Source: Bipolaris cookei (taxonomy: Eukaryota > Ascomycota > Dothideomycetes > Pleosporales > Pleosporaceae). Taken from it: a DNA stretch of 64,000 nucleotides. The translations under genes were made by a program, and so were the position numbers. Positions within the stretch are counted from its first letter, which is position 1. The number at the start of each line of letters is the position of its first letter. Of this stretch, positions 37,068-46,357 are shown one piece after another. The stretch is from positions 2,071-66,070 of the forward strand of contig NRSV01000040.1 of assembly GCA_002286855.1 (NCBI GenBank), read 5' to 3'. Below the pieces are notes generated by a model that worked only from the letters and a program-made list of their open reading frames with translations, ran no database searches and had not been told where the DNA came from.

Positions 37068-38323
37068 ATGGCCAAATCATCATCTCCCGAAGAATGGCCA
37101 AATCGAGGAAACGAACTCATTGCCACTGCATCCACAATGGCCACTCTATGTACTCTGATAGCAGCCTTGCGACTTACCGTTCGCTTACGAAATAATAAAC
37201 ACCTAGGACTTAGCGAATGGCTCATGGCAGGAGGCGTGGTAAGTCTATTCGGTCACTTCGGTACTACCAAGCTGATTCATCCATCCAGATCCTAAACTTC
37301 CTGGGCTGCGTACCCTACGCAGTACTTGCAGCAAAAGGCGGTCAAGGCCGTCTAATGGCCGACCCATGGTGGCTTGTACCAGGCCGTACATCGCACGAAC
37401 TACATATGATTTTCATTACGCAGTGCCTGAATGTCTACGCAATGTTCCTAGTCAAGGCGTCGATTTGCGCTTACCTCATGGCATTGGATTTTGGACGCAG
37501 CTATCGCATACTTATCTGGACGTCTGTTGTTATCGTGGTGCTGTGCAACTTTCTCATGATGCTTATATTGCACTTTGCGTACTGCCGGCCTTACTACTCA
37601 CGGTGGGATTTTAGTGTGGAGGGAGAGTGCTGGCCAGAAGAAGTCAGTGATGCAACGGCTTATGTACAAATTGCATCCAATATCATTACGGATTTAGTGA
37701 GTAGAATACATATATACTTCAAAATGGAGTTTAACGACTGCTAGATCTATACTGCAGCACCTATCGTGTACCTGTGGCATATCCAGCTCAGCAAGCAGAC
37801 ACAGTGGGGCGTCCGAATTGTCTTCCTACTGGCACTGGTGTAAGTACCCAATACTAACTAACACACGATGCGCAAGCTCACAAATCACACCAGTGGCACC
37901 GGGCTTTCCGTTGCCAAGATCCCCATCACCGCCAAGTTTCTCAAGTCACAAGAGATGATGTGGGATGCCATTGACCTGAGTATCTGCAGCATCAACGAAG
38001 TCTGCATCGGCATCATCGTCGCAAATCTTCCGCCTCTGCGAAATAAAATCCTAGGCCTATTCTCAAAGATCATCCCAGCGAGCTTTGCCACGGCGATTGG
38101 GGTCTCACAAAAACCCGCCAGCCATTTCGATATTGTCCCTTCGCACTATGCCTCCAAAGGCCGCACAAAGCTCAAAGATGGCGACGACGACGAAAGTGAA
38201 CACTTCATCCTAGAGCTGGGAGAGAGACAGCGAAATTGGAGCATTATGAAGACCACTCAAGTGGATGTTTGCAACGAAGATGCCAAGTCTTGCAAAACAA
38301 GCCCTGTTCCAAAACTTTTTTAG
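37068..38323 (+). CDS. fungal rhodopsin-fold integral membrane protein
   Basis: Four exons, 37068-37238, 37289-37696, 37745-37839 and 37894-38323, give 367 residues. Helices include STMATLCTLIAALRLTVRL, FITQCLNVYAMFLVKASICA, TSVVIVVLCNFLMMLILHFAYCRP and IYTAAPIVYLWHIQLS, and the family end SINEVCIGIIVANLPPLRN is present. The cytosolic tail is acidic then mixed (KDGDDDESEHFILEL). It belongs to the same broad family as the gene at 29372-30642 but is clearly divergent, so this is not a recent tandem copy. Function is unknown. It is divergent from the GMC oxidoreductase and convergent with the GPI-like protein 156 bp downstream. Confidence 0.86.
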
Positions 38324-38479
38324 GTTAAAGACAAAAAACAATGTTAGCATAATATGGCAAAGCAAGTGAATTGAATAGAAAAAATTATCATTGTTATTCT
38401 ACAATCAAACCCTCATTAAAACCATCACCCAGTCTGACTAGGAACGCCCTAAATTGCCTTCATGACACCAGCCTCATCC

Positions 38480-38959
38480 TCACAAAAGCGCACCACCCAG
38501 CGCTGAAACAATCACCATCCCCAGCATCCCCAACCCAACCTTACTAACCCCAACCGCCGGTGCCGCACCCTTTGAATCCCCAGTCGCACTCGCCCCGCTC
38601 CCCGACGTACGACTTGCACCATGGCTCGCACTCGGCGTCCCCGTCGCAACAGCACTATTATTCGAATTGCACAGAATATCGCCTGGCCTGGCCCCATTCT
38701 CCATAAAGCAAGTCTGCAGCTCGCGAATCGTCTGCTCGACGCTCAGACAGTAGTATCCGCAAGCGCCGTTGAATTCTTCGACAGGCGCGGATTTGCAGCA
38801 TTTGGAGAGGACGTCGGTGGTGTTGGAGGGCACGCCGCTGATGCTACCGACCGCGCAGGCGGCATCGCTGGTGGGGAACTGTGTGAAGTCTGCTTGCGAG
38901 CAGGCTGCGCTGGTGCTGGCGCTCGGGGCGCTGGCTGTGGCGGAGGGTGCGAGGGACAT
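38480..38959 (-). CDS. Ser/Ala-rich Cys-containing protein with GPI-type tail
   Basis: The visible frame is 159 residues. A central region holds eight cysteines (AACSQADFT, DAACAVG, KCCKSAP, GACGYYCLS, TCFMENG, ILCNSN). A Ser/Gly/Ala-rich stalk and a hydrophobic tail (VGLGMLGMVIVSALGGALL) fit a GPI signal. With ATG 38959 no signal peptide is present. Just upstream the frame reads IPAQT, which looks like a signal-peptidase site after a 3' splice AG, so a first exon may be missing from my model. However, no suitable ATG is visible in the next 180 bp, where TATATA motifs lie at about 39056-39061. It resembles secreted cell-wall proteins of Dothideomycetes in composition only. Confidence 0.7.
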   Translation of the reverse strand: MSLAPSATASAPSASTSAACSQADFTQFPTSDAACAVGSISGVPSNTTDVLSKCCKSAPVEEFNGACGYYCLSVEQTIRELQTCFMENGARPGDILCNSNNSAVATGTPSASHGASRTSGSGASATGDSKGAAPAVGVSKVGLGMLGMVIVSALGGALL

Positions 38960-39628
38960 TGTTTGGGCTGGGATTTCTGAGGGTGGTATTAGTATCTTGT
39001 TGAGTTTTTAAAAGTTATGGTGTGGCAGAACAAGACGTACAAGTTTTGTGCAAGGTATATATGAGCGAGTGAATGGTCTGGTATATAGGTGTTGGGTGCT
39101 GTTTTACTGAGGATTTATAGGGTCGGTGGAGAAGTAAATAATCAGGGACAGCAGACGGTGAAGAAATATCCACAGAAAATACGATCATGGTATGACATTG
39201 GCCCACGTCACCTGAACTATCCCACCAAAGCCCATTAGCTATTGCCCTGTCCAGCATTCGGGCGCAGCTGGTGATCTGAGGCTGGGAGGTGGCTTGCGAG
39301 TGGCTGGAGCCCCACAGGGCTGCTTAGGGGCTCCGCATCGTCGGTTATTTTTGGCAGCCTATGACGGGCAGCCCGGGTAGCGGCTTTTGTACTCAATGCA
39401 AGACTCGCTAACATTGCTATGAAAAACTAGGCATTTTCGAGGCTCGATGCTCGATACAATAGAAGTAGTGTTTTCATGTAGGTCAGTTAGTGAAATATAG
39501 CAAGCCTTGACGATAGCAATTGCTTGGTGAGCGGGGAAGGCAGCTCGGCAGAGACGCAACATCACGAATCATGTTGGCAAAACCTGTCCGTATGAAGAGC
39601 GAAAAAGAAGTTTTTCTTATGTTATATA
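38960..39628. other. upstream region of the GPI-type gene
   Basis: TATATA at about 39056-39061 and a second TATATA-like site near 39081 lie upstream of the gene read on the minus strand. The interval ends at the left terminus of transposon E5. No other gene was seen. Confidence 0.4.
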
Positions 39629-39692
39629 ACGTACCTCACGGGTTCGTGCATCACTTTTGCCAAGACCCCACCAAAATACCTACTACCCCCTG

Positions 39693-40500
39693 ATGTCACA
39701 ACAGCAACAGCAGTTACAGCCTTCTACTGAACGTCAAATACAGCTTGCTCTTCAAGCTTTTAAACAAGACGCGTATTCCTCATTACGACACCCTGCAGCT
39801 ATCTTTAACATTACTCAAAAAACACTAATCCGCCGACGCGATGGACAACCTTCACAGGCAGATCGCTGGCCCAAAACAATTAACCTAACTGTTGAATGAG
39901 CTCTGTAGCTAGCTAGCATAAGCGTGGACCGGGTGCAAACAGCAAGGTACGAAATATGTGCGCGGGGGGCTAAAGAGGGTTTGCACGAATGCAGGAGGGT
40001 TGCCAAAAGACAGGTGTGTGTATTCAAAATCCTTATTCTTCTTGCCTATCTACGTGTGTACAAGGTTCTCTTCTTGTGCTCTCTGCTGTGTGCGGGGTAG
40101 AGCTTCCGAGCCATCCGATCGCTGTAACCTTGTTACTTATACGGACACTAACCAAGCTTGAGGAGGAGGAGGAGGTGGTGGTGGTGGTGGTGATTTTTAA
40201 CCATATACTTAAGCTTATTACGCGTAGATTTCCCCCTAGGCTCGCAAACGTGGCTAATATGACCAATTCTTTGCGCGCTGAGCGCAATCTAGGCCAGGTT
40301 GGACAAAACTAGCCCAGTGCGTTCATCAAGCGCCGCCCTGAGCTCAAAACATGTTTCAATCGCAAGTATGACTACAGGAGATCCCTCTGTGAAGAGCCTA
40401 AGGCAATCCAAGAATGGGTTGGCCTAGTAGCCAGCATGAAAGTCAAGTATGGTATCCAGGATGAAGATACGTACAACTTTAAGACAGGCTTCATGATGGA
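39693..40500 (+). pseudogene. broken pogo-like transposase in E5
   Basis: The psq-type HTH is readable from 39693 (STERQIQLALQAFKQDAYSS, then LRHPAAIFNITQ). The frame is interrupted after INLTVE at 39896 by about 262 bp of unrelated DNA. It resumes near 40159 with a GAG/GTG expansion (EEEEEV, then VVVVV), then RFPPRLANVANMTNSL. After a frameshift it continues ELKTCFNRKYDYRRSLCEEP and YGIQDEDTYNFKTGF, where the first catalytic Asp region (normally NFDETGF) has Lys in place of Asp-Glu. The rest of the core is deleted. Confidence 0.8.
39897..40158. other. insertion of unknown origin inside the E5 transposase
   Basis: About 262 bp separate two halves of the transposase HTH region. I see no terminal inverted repeats, GT-AG ends or coding potential, so its nature is open. 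Confidence 0.45.
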
Positions 40501-40691
40501 CATAACGCACGAATGTGTAAGGAAGTATTAGAAGTAGATTCTGAATGATATCTTGTGTCGCATTGCACAATATAGGGCATAATGTGTGGTTTTGGTAGGG
40601 TCTTGGCAAAAATGATGCACAGACCCGTGAGGTACGTTATAGTATTTACAAAATTGTTCAGTATTTACAGTGGCATGAAACGGGTCGGAAT

Positions 40692-41846
40692 CTACAACTT
40701 GGCCTTCTCGGCCTCAGTCGCAGCGTACATAAAGGCACCGGCTCCCTTGCCATCATTGATCAGCTTCTCGACACCAGTGTAGTATTCGTACGAGGCATCG
40801 CCCTTCAAGCTTCCGACTGTTACGGTACCCGTAAAGCTTAATGTGCCGTTCTTCTCGAACTGGATGAAATCACTCAGCAACAGATTCCAGGCCTTGGTAG
40901 CCGGCTGCTTGTACTCCTTGCCCAAGAGCCCCAGCCTGATTCCCTTCAAGTATGAGTAAGTGAACATGGCAGTTGCACTCGACTCAATGTAGTTGCCCTC
41001 CCTTCCAGCAAGCTCCGGATCCATAAGGAGGAACCATCCACCCTTAGCGTCCTGGACATTCTTGATACCAGAGGCGAGCGTCTTGTAGTAGTTGAGGAGC
41101 TTGGAGTAGCCGGCGTGGGTCTTGGGCCAGACCTCCAAGACTTCGACAAGCGCGACAAAGTACCATCCCAGAGCACGGTCCCATACGTAAGGGGAAGCAC
41201 CTGTCTCGGGGTCTGCCCAGACAGTTGATTTGTCTTCGCTGTAGCCGTGGTAGAGAAGGTTGGTGGTTGAGTTGCGGCAGTGCTCCTCGATGAGATCGAA
41301 CTGCAGCTCAATGTCGTTCCATGCGGTTATGTTTTGAGGCTCAAAGTAGGATGTGTAAGTTGCGTAAAAGGTATCAGCCATGTATATGCCGTCTAGCCAC
41401 ATCTGATTCTTGTAGACAGGGGCACGGTGCCAGAATCCTCCTTCGGGAGTACGAGGCCATCGATTTAGTTGCTCACGAAGACCCTTGGCCGCGATGACGT
41501 ATTTTTTGTCTTTACGGCCTTCTGAGTTCCAGAAGTAGAGCATGTTGTTTCCAATACGGATGTCGTCCAGAGTATAAAATGTCGAGTTCCAGCCCTTAAG
41601 GGTACCGTTGGCTGAGACGATGGAAGACACGGCGTCAGAGGCATATTTTAGGAGGGCGCGGTCGTTCTGTGTGGATGCAGCCTTCTGGATGCCTTCGTGA
41701 ATTACTGCGGCGACGTAGTGGTTGTCAATGTTCTGGCTCTTCGACAAGAAAGACGAAGCCATCCATGTAGACCATGGCTTGCTCAGATTGGGGCCAGCAG
41801 TCGTACTGCCACCCAATAGCAAAGAGGTCAAAGCTGGGAGATGCAT
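40692..41846 (-). CDS. GH105 unsaturated rhamnogalacturonyl hydrolase
   Basis: A single exon gives 384 residues from ATG 41846; the frame is open further up, but this start gives a hydrophobic leader (MHLPALTSLLLGGSTTAG) for secretion. The six-hairpin alpha-barrel signatures are visible: PEGGFWHRAPVYKNQMWLDG with the catalytic-region Asp, then ADTFYATYTSYF, ASPYVWDRALGWYFVALVEV, GGWFLLMDPEL and NYIESSATAMFTYSYLKGI. GH105 enzymes remove the unsaturated uronic acid left by pectin or rhamnogalacturonan lyases. This is a plant cell-wall function, usually induced by pectin and subject to carbon repression. GTATATAAGG at about 41959-41968 (minus) is a good TATA box. Transposon E5 ends 54 bp from the stop. 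Confidence 0.92.
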   Translation of the reverse strand: MHLPALTSLLLGGSTTAGPNLSKPWSTWMASSFLSKSQNIDNHYVAAVIHEGIQKAASTQNDRALLKYASDAVSSIVSANGTLKGWNSTFYTLDDIRIGNNMLYFWNSEGRKDKKYVIAAKGLREQLNRWPRTPEGGFWHRAPVYKNQMWLDGIYMADTFYATYTSYFEPQNITAWNDIELQFDLIEEHCRNSTTNLLYHGYSEDKSTVWADPETGASPYVWDRALGWYFVALVEVLEVWPKTHAGYSKLLNYYKTLASGIKNVQDAKGGWFLLMDPELAGREGNYIESSATAMFTYSYLKGIRLGLLGKEYKQPATKAWNLLLSDFIQFEKNGTLSFTGTVTVGSLKGDASYEYYTGVEKLINDGKGAGAFMYAATEAEKAKL

Positions 41847-41957
41847 GGTGGCGAGCTGGTATTTCTTATTAGACAAAGACTTTAGAATGGAGCCACGGAT
41901 TTTGGTGAAGCAGAAGGGAAACCCGTGGGTACTTGGGCTAGTTCCGAGCCAGCATAT

Positions 41958-41970
41958 CCTTATATACGCC
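41958..41970 (-). promoter_or_regulatory. TATA box of the GH105 gene
   Basis: GGCGTATATAAGG lies about 110 bp upstream of the chosen ATG on the minus strand, a normal spacing for an inducible secreted-enzyme gene. Confidence 0.55.
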
Positions 41971-42076
41971 ACCCATTGCTATCGTAGTAGTCGCTCCCTT
42001 TGCTTGAAATTCCGGCACTAGCGCGGCCATCATGAAATTAATCTATGCGGGTCCCGCCTAACGGGGCCAAGTTTAA

Positions 42077-42420
42077 CAGACATCGCCATCACAGTTATTT
42101 GACCCCTCAATGAGATAGGGGCACTCTCTAGCGCGACACTGTATAGTTAGATAGGATGATCTGTAATATTATAGCTAATCTAGCTAGCGCTGTAATTTAA
42201 CCCTTCTCTCCTCTCTCTACTCTCTTATCTCTTTCTTCTCTTTCTTCTTCTCCCTCCAATTCTATCTTACAAAATAAATGTAGAGATAGAGAGGCGTATC
42301 TTCTCTTTTTTTTCTTTTTGCCTTACTCATGTAAAATAAGATAGATATAGTTAGAGCCCACACTAAGCATGGGGGCCATGCTTATGGGAGGGGGCCAAAT
42401 AACTATTATGGAGATGTCCA
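42077..42420. mobile_element. E6: MITE-like element with TTAA flanks
   Basis: This 344-bp AT- and pyrimidine-rich segment is bounded by TTAA at 42073-42076 and 42421-42424. Imperfect terminal inverted repeats of about 30 bp match at roughly 25 positions; the shared cores are GACATC and AGTTATTTG. TTAA duplication is typical of piggyBac-like elements. There is no coding capacity. Confidence 0.7.
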
Positions 42421-42424
42421 TTAA

Positions 42425-42799
42425 CCTTTGCCGCTCAACGGTGGCACAGCTTCGATCCTTCTATCTGAATGGGCCACTGAAGAATCTGGGCGTAGAGCTT
42501 TGTCCATGGTGGGCGGAACCGGCAAGGGACGGGTGGGGGGTTCGCCTCTTGGCAGCGGAGAAATTGGTGATTGGAAAGACTTTTGTGGAGACTGCAGCCC
42601 GGAAACAACATTCTTTCGACCAACCGAGAGCCCAGAACATGCTGACACAAGGTGGTTTTACCGTATTTGTATCGGTGCACTGTAGGGGCTGTGGTGTGAG
42701 AAAGTGTTTGACAATGGCCGTTGTAGGGTGCAGTTTGGAATCAGGAGAACGGTGCAGGAAGGGGTTCGTGAAAGAACAGCAAATTAATGCGCCTGCCGC
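42425..42799. other. spacer between E6 and E3
   Basis: A 149-codon plus-strand frame (42369-42818) spans this spacer, but it begins inside E6 and ends inside E3 and has no domain, so it is not called. Nothing else is seen. Confidence 0.5.
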
Positions 42800-42801
42800 T
42801 A

Positions 42802-43224
42802 ACGTGCGGGATCAGTGAGCTGGCCGGATCAGTAAGCTGGCCGCCCGAAAAACCACCAAAAATCGCAAAAACCGACCCTTGCAAATTCAATAACGCATAG
42901 GTAATAAACTCTATAAATCTAAATCTAGCCTTCTCTACTTATTTTAAAAATCTTACTAGGATTCTAGACAAATAGGCCTTGAGTAAATCGAGATATTAAG
43001 ATTTTATCAAGTTTAGCCCCCAAATCACTAGATCTTGAGACTTACGAGATTAAATATTTATTTACTAAGCCTAGAGCTTTAAAATAAGTAGAAAAGGCTA
43101 GATTTAGATTTATAGAGTTTATTACCTATGCGTTATTGAATTTGCAAGGGTCGGTTTTTGCGATTTTTGGTGGTTTTTCGGGCGGCCAGCTTACTGATCT
43201 GGCCAGCTCACTGATCCCGCACGT
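42802..43224. mobile_element. E3: palindromic MITE related to pogo elements
   Basis: This 423-bp element is flanked by TA (42800-42801 and 43225-43226). Arms of about 145 bp (42802-42945 and 43081-43224) are near-perfect inverted repeats. Both ends read ACGTGCGGGATCAGTGAGC inward, and the motif GATCAGT(G/A)AGCTGGCC occurs twice in tandem per end. The centre is AT-rich and non-coding. It shares ATCAGTAAGCTG with E4, which starts 163 bp away. Confidence 0.9.
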
Positions 43225-43387
43225 TAGTGTTATCAAGCTTACCAAGATCAAGAATTTATTCCTTGAACAGCCTTGACTTTGTCGTAGTTCATCGCCGCTA
43301 CTACACACTCGGACCTTGCGCCCTGGCCAGTAATTTGAATGACCATATTCAGGGTGTCCAGATCTTTGGGTAACAAATGTAGTGATA

Positions 43388-44438
43388 ACGTCAAGGATCA
43401 GTAAGCTGAACGCTCCATCCAACCTGATGCGACGCTCTGCGCAATTGATCCACAACGACGCAATAAAATAAGATAAAAATTAAGAGATACGCTTTATTGT
43501 CTAGCTCTGCACGAAGCGCGAGTGCGTCTTTGAACATGGCACTTTGTGCATGTTGCCGGCGCACGCTGACTGCCCTCCCCCTGCTCAGCCTGCTGCACCT
43601 GGAGCACTCCATCAGAAGCAATATATTGACGCCGCTGATCCTGCTTTCGTCGCTGGCGCTCAATGCCTTGACGTAGCTTCTTGTTCTCTTCAGCAAGTAT
43701 AGTTGCTGACTGCATCGTTATTGACAGCGTTTAATAACCTGACGTAAAAGCTGGCTTGTTGGGCTTCGTGATTGCCGATGCAGCCGTTCCTGAAGAATGT
43801 TTACCTGCTGCTGAATCTGGGCTACTGTATGTGGTGTTTCTACCAGTATTGCGGTGTTGTTATCTATAGTTGTCTGTAGTGGAGATGGTGTACGTCTGGT
43901 GCATCGCCCCAACTAGCTTAAACCAGGCTGTAATTGCGATAGGATCTTCAGAAAGAGCGCGCTGGCTATTGAACCATTTACTTCACTTCGTCTGAAGCTC
44001 CGGCTGGCTCTGGATAAAGTGCGATACTCATTTCTTGCCTACAGGTTGTGGAGGTGGATCTTGGCCACGCGCGGCGAGTAACGCGTCTGCCATTCGTCGC
44101 ACGTCAATAATATGGGGCGGAAAACCACGCTAATTAAGAGCTAGGATCCAATGTACAAGAGACTGCTCCTCAATAGGTTGTAGCTTGCAGTTAACAGACT
44201 ATCTCTGATTGTGGCTGGGTACCGTGGAAGCGCATATATAGTGTTGATTTTGGCACATTGTACGCTTTTGCAAGAGCTTGGATAGACTGATTTGAATTGT
44301 TACGATAGGATGTTATAGCAAGACTTATTCTGCGTTCACGAGAGATTTGTATAGAGCGATGTTGTCGCGGCATGGTGGCGGTTGTGGAGAGAGTCGCGTC
44401 AGGTTGGGTGGGGCGTTCAGCTTACTGATTCTTGACGT
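43388..44438 (-). mobile_element. E4: internally deleted, RIP-like mutated pogo transposon
   Basis: This 1051-bp element is flanked by TA at 43386-43387 and 44439-44440. Both ends read ACGTCAAG(G/A)ATCAGTAAGC inward, with about 45 bp of inverted similarity. It contains the start and end of a transposase on the minus strand and lacks the DDE core. Confidence 0.9.
43494..44373 (-). pseudogene. pogo-like transposase remnant in E4
   Basis: An intact ATG at 44373 opens MPRQHRSIQISRERRISLA and the psq HTH (IQALAKAYNVPKSTLYMRF). A CENP-B HTH then reads through several stops (GFPPHIIDVRRMADALLAA, then VGKK-stop-VSHF where Trp is expected). Those changes are TGG to TGA, equal to CpA to TpA on the other strand, as RIP makes. 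The core with its catalytic residues is gone. The coiled, Lys/Arg-rich C-terminus (AEENKKLRQGIERQRRKQDQ) survives as a separate frame at 43494-43715. Confidence 0.85.
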
Positions 44439-44440
44439 TA

Positions 44441-45124
44441 TATGAAGGCATTAGTACTCCACACCCTAGTATACGCCTCTAAGACCATCGGTGACATCTT
44501 CACCCTTCTAGTATGCACTCAGAAAATCTAACACTTACCACATGTTGACAGATCACCGGGGGCTATGCATGAAAATCTCGGAGATATTGAGATGAACAGG
44601 ACGTGCCAGCCAAGACGGGAGACAAGTCAGTGGCGCGCCGAGTAAACGCCTTTCGACGGGATGCCGTAAAGTCATTTTTGAACCTTCAAGTCTCTCAGGA
44701 CAGCCTGCTGCTGGTTGGAGATGAAATAATAAACACCGGCAACTAGTCTATGGGGTGAAGTGTGTAACAGTAAACGTCAAGGACTTTCAAAATGCCAAGG
44801 CGCTAGACCGAAAAGACAGATACTCATAAAGTATATCTTCACGTGTAGATTAACCGAGTGTGAGATCGTAACTTTATCTGGATAGCAACAAAAACAACCA
44901 GGATACCCAGTCCTACAAACGGGAAACTCATGAACAGCTTCCATCATTCTCCCCCCAACATGCGAACCCGAAACAGCGCTCCAGGAAAATAGCATCATGC
45001 ATCGCCCACTGACAAATCTTGCCTACTCTTAGTAACACATCATACCAACCACTCCCTTCCCCCCTTTCACCAAAAAAAACAGCCCAAACACCCCTGTCCA
45101 TTCATCTCCTACACCCCAATCCCT
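44441..45124. other. intergenic region
   Basis: These 684 bp lie between E4 and the small secreted protein's 3' end. A 73-codon minus-strand frame (44777-44998) has no family features. Nothing else is recognised. Confidence 0.5.
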
Positions 45125-45619
45125 CTAAACAGGCAAACTCGCACACCAAAACTCCGTCTTACACACCGTCGTCTCCTCACCTAACAACCCCCCCACAAAC
45201 CTAAACGTCGCCTCCCCATCCCTAAAGTACACATACTTATCTTTTCCCCCTGCTACCGCGCTAGTCTCCAACGTCGCATGACCCGCAAGTTCGCTCTTGG
45301 GAAGCGCATCTGCGCCTCGCTCGATCCTGCTCTCGAACACGCCAGCGCCATCGAGCGTAACGCGGCGCGTGAAGCCGGCCCATTGGATGGCGCGTGCGGA
45401 GGCGACGGTGCCAATGGCGATGGGAGAGGTGGTGGAGGGGGTACCAGCGTAGAGGATTGCGGAGGAGGAGGTTGAGTCTGTGAGGATGGAGCGGGTGGTG
45501 CAGGTTGTGAGGAAGATGTTGTTTTTTGAGCTGAGGGTGGAACTGGGCAGGGCGATGCTGAAGGCTAGGATTGCGTAGGATAGGAAGATTAAACCACTCT
45601 GCGGAGAGAGGATGTGCAT
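45125..45619 (-). CDS. small secreted protein of unknown function
   Basis: A single exon encodes 164 residues. The N-terminus has a hydrophobic signal (GLIFLSYAILAFSIALP, cleavage near residue 25-28). The mature part is about 135 residues with three cysteines, one early (LTTCTTR) and two at the end (TVCKTEFWCASLPV), so one disulphide is likely. It has no sequence family I recognise and no GPI tail. Size, secretion and position about 700 bp from transposon E4 fit an effector-like protein, but that is context only. The alternative frame at 45261-45710 is a shadow. Confidence 0.7.
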   Translation of the reverse strand: MHILSPQSGLIFLSYAILAFSIALPSSTLSSKNNIFLTTCTTRSILTDSTSSSAILYAGTPSTTSPIAIGTVASARAIQWAGFTRRVTLDGAGVFESRIERGADALPKSELAGHATLETSAVAGGKDKYVYFRDGEATFRFVGGLLGEETTVCKTEFWCASLPV

Positions 45620-46357
45620 TTTGGCTGTTGCTAGTGCGGTGTGAAGACTGAGTTATCTTGCTATGGGTATCTTCTCTTCGAGTCAACCAGAGTATAGTAA
45701 TGATTGGCACTTTTTACTTGATTATTGATCCTCAGTGCTTCTGTACGATTCTCACAATATAGATGCAAACCGGAAAACGAGCTTTATTTCAACCTCCCAC
45801 CATCCTCAGCTCCCCATCTCTCCTATTCCCAGTTCACCCCTCACCTAACCTAACCTCCCAAGATTAGCAACATACCCGTATGTACCTTATTCATCTATCC
45901 CAAATAGCCTACAGACTTACATACGATACCCGTTTGTTGAGAAAACCCGGAAAGTAACAGGCTGCATCGGGGTGGGTTGGCCGCATACATATAGCCAGAT
46001 GGGTACTGCATATCATACGATGGATGGGTGCATATCCAGCATCTTATATTCCCAACAGCATGGTGCGGCTGATGCTTGAAGAATATCCGATATCTCGTTA
46101 AGCTTATATTAAGCTTATATTAAGATCTTGCATCAGAAATGTATATAGTGATCCGGCTAGTGGTATTTCAGCCGGCGGCTTGAATCCAGGTATGAGAATA
46201 TTAGCGCCTGCTACAGCCGTATTGGCTGCAGGTAGTTGTAGTCTAGAAGTCACTCATTCCTAAAGGCTACAGCAGGAGAATGGTAATATGAAGGACTTCC
46301 ATGAAGTACAATGATATTTTTTTGGAAAAATTACTATAGAAAAACAACACAACAACC
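45620..46357. other. intergenic region
   Basis: This is the upstream region of the small secreted protein and the 3' flank of DBP4. TTAAGCTTATA is repeated near 46098-46122. No gene was seen. Confidence 0.5.

Larger units (their letters stand above)
39629..40637 (+). mobile_element. E5: decayed pogo-like transposon with internal insertion
   Basis: This 1009-bp element is flanked by TA at 39627-39628 and 40638-40639. Both termini read ACGTACCTCACGGGT inward, with further inverted similarity (TTTTGCCAAGACCC) over about 55 bp. It holds the N-terminal half of a pogo-like transposase and lacks most of the DDE core, so it is non-autonomous. Confidence 0.9.

Noticed and set aside
42369..42818. 149-codon plus-strand frame
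   Set aside because: It starts inside MITE E6 and ends inside MITE E3, so it is a product of the insertions.
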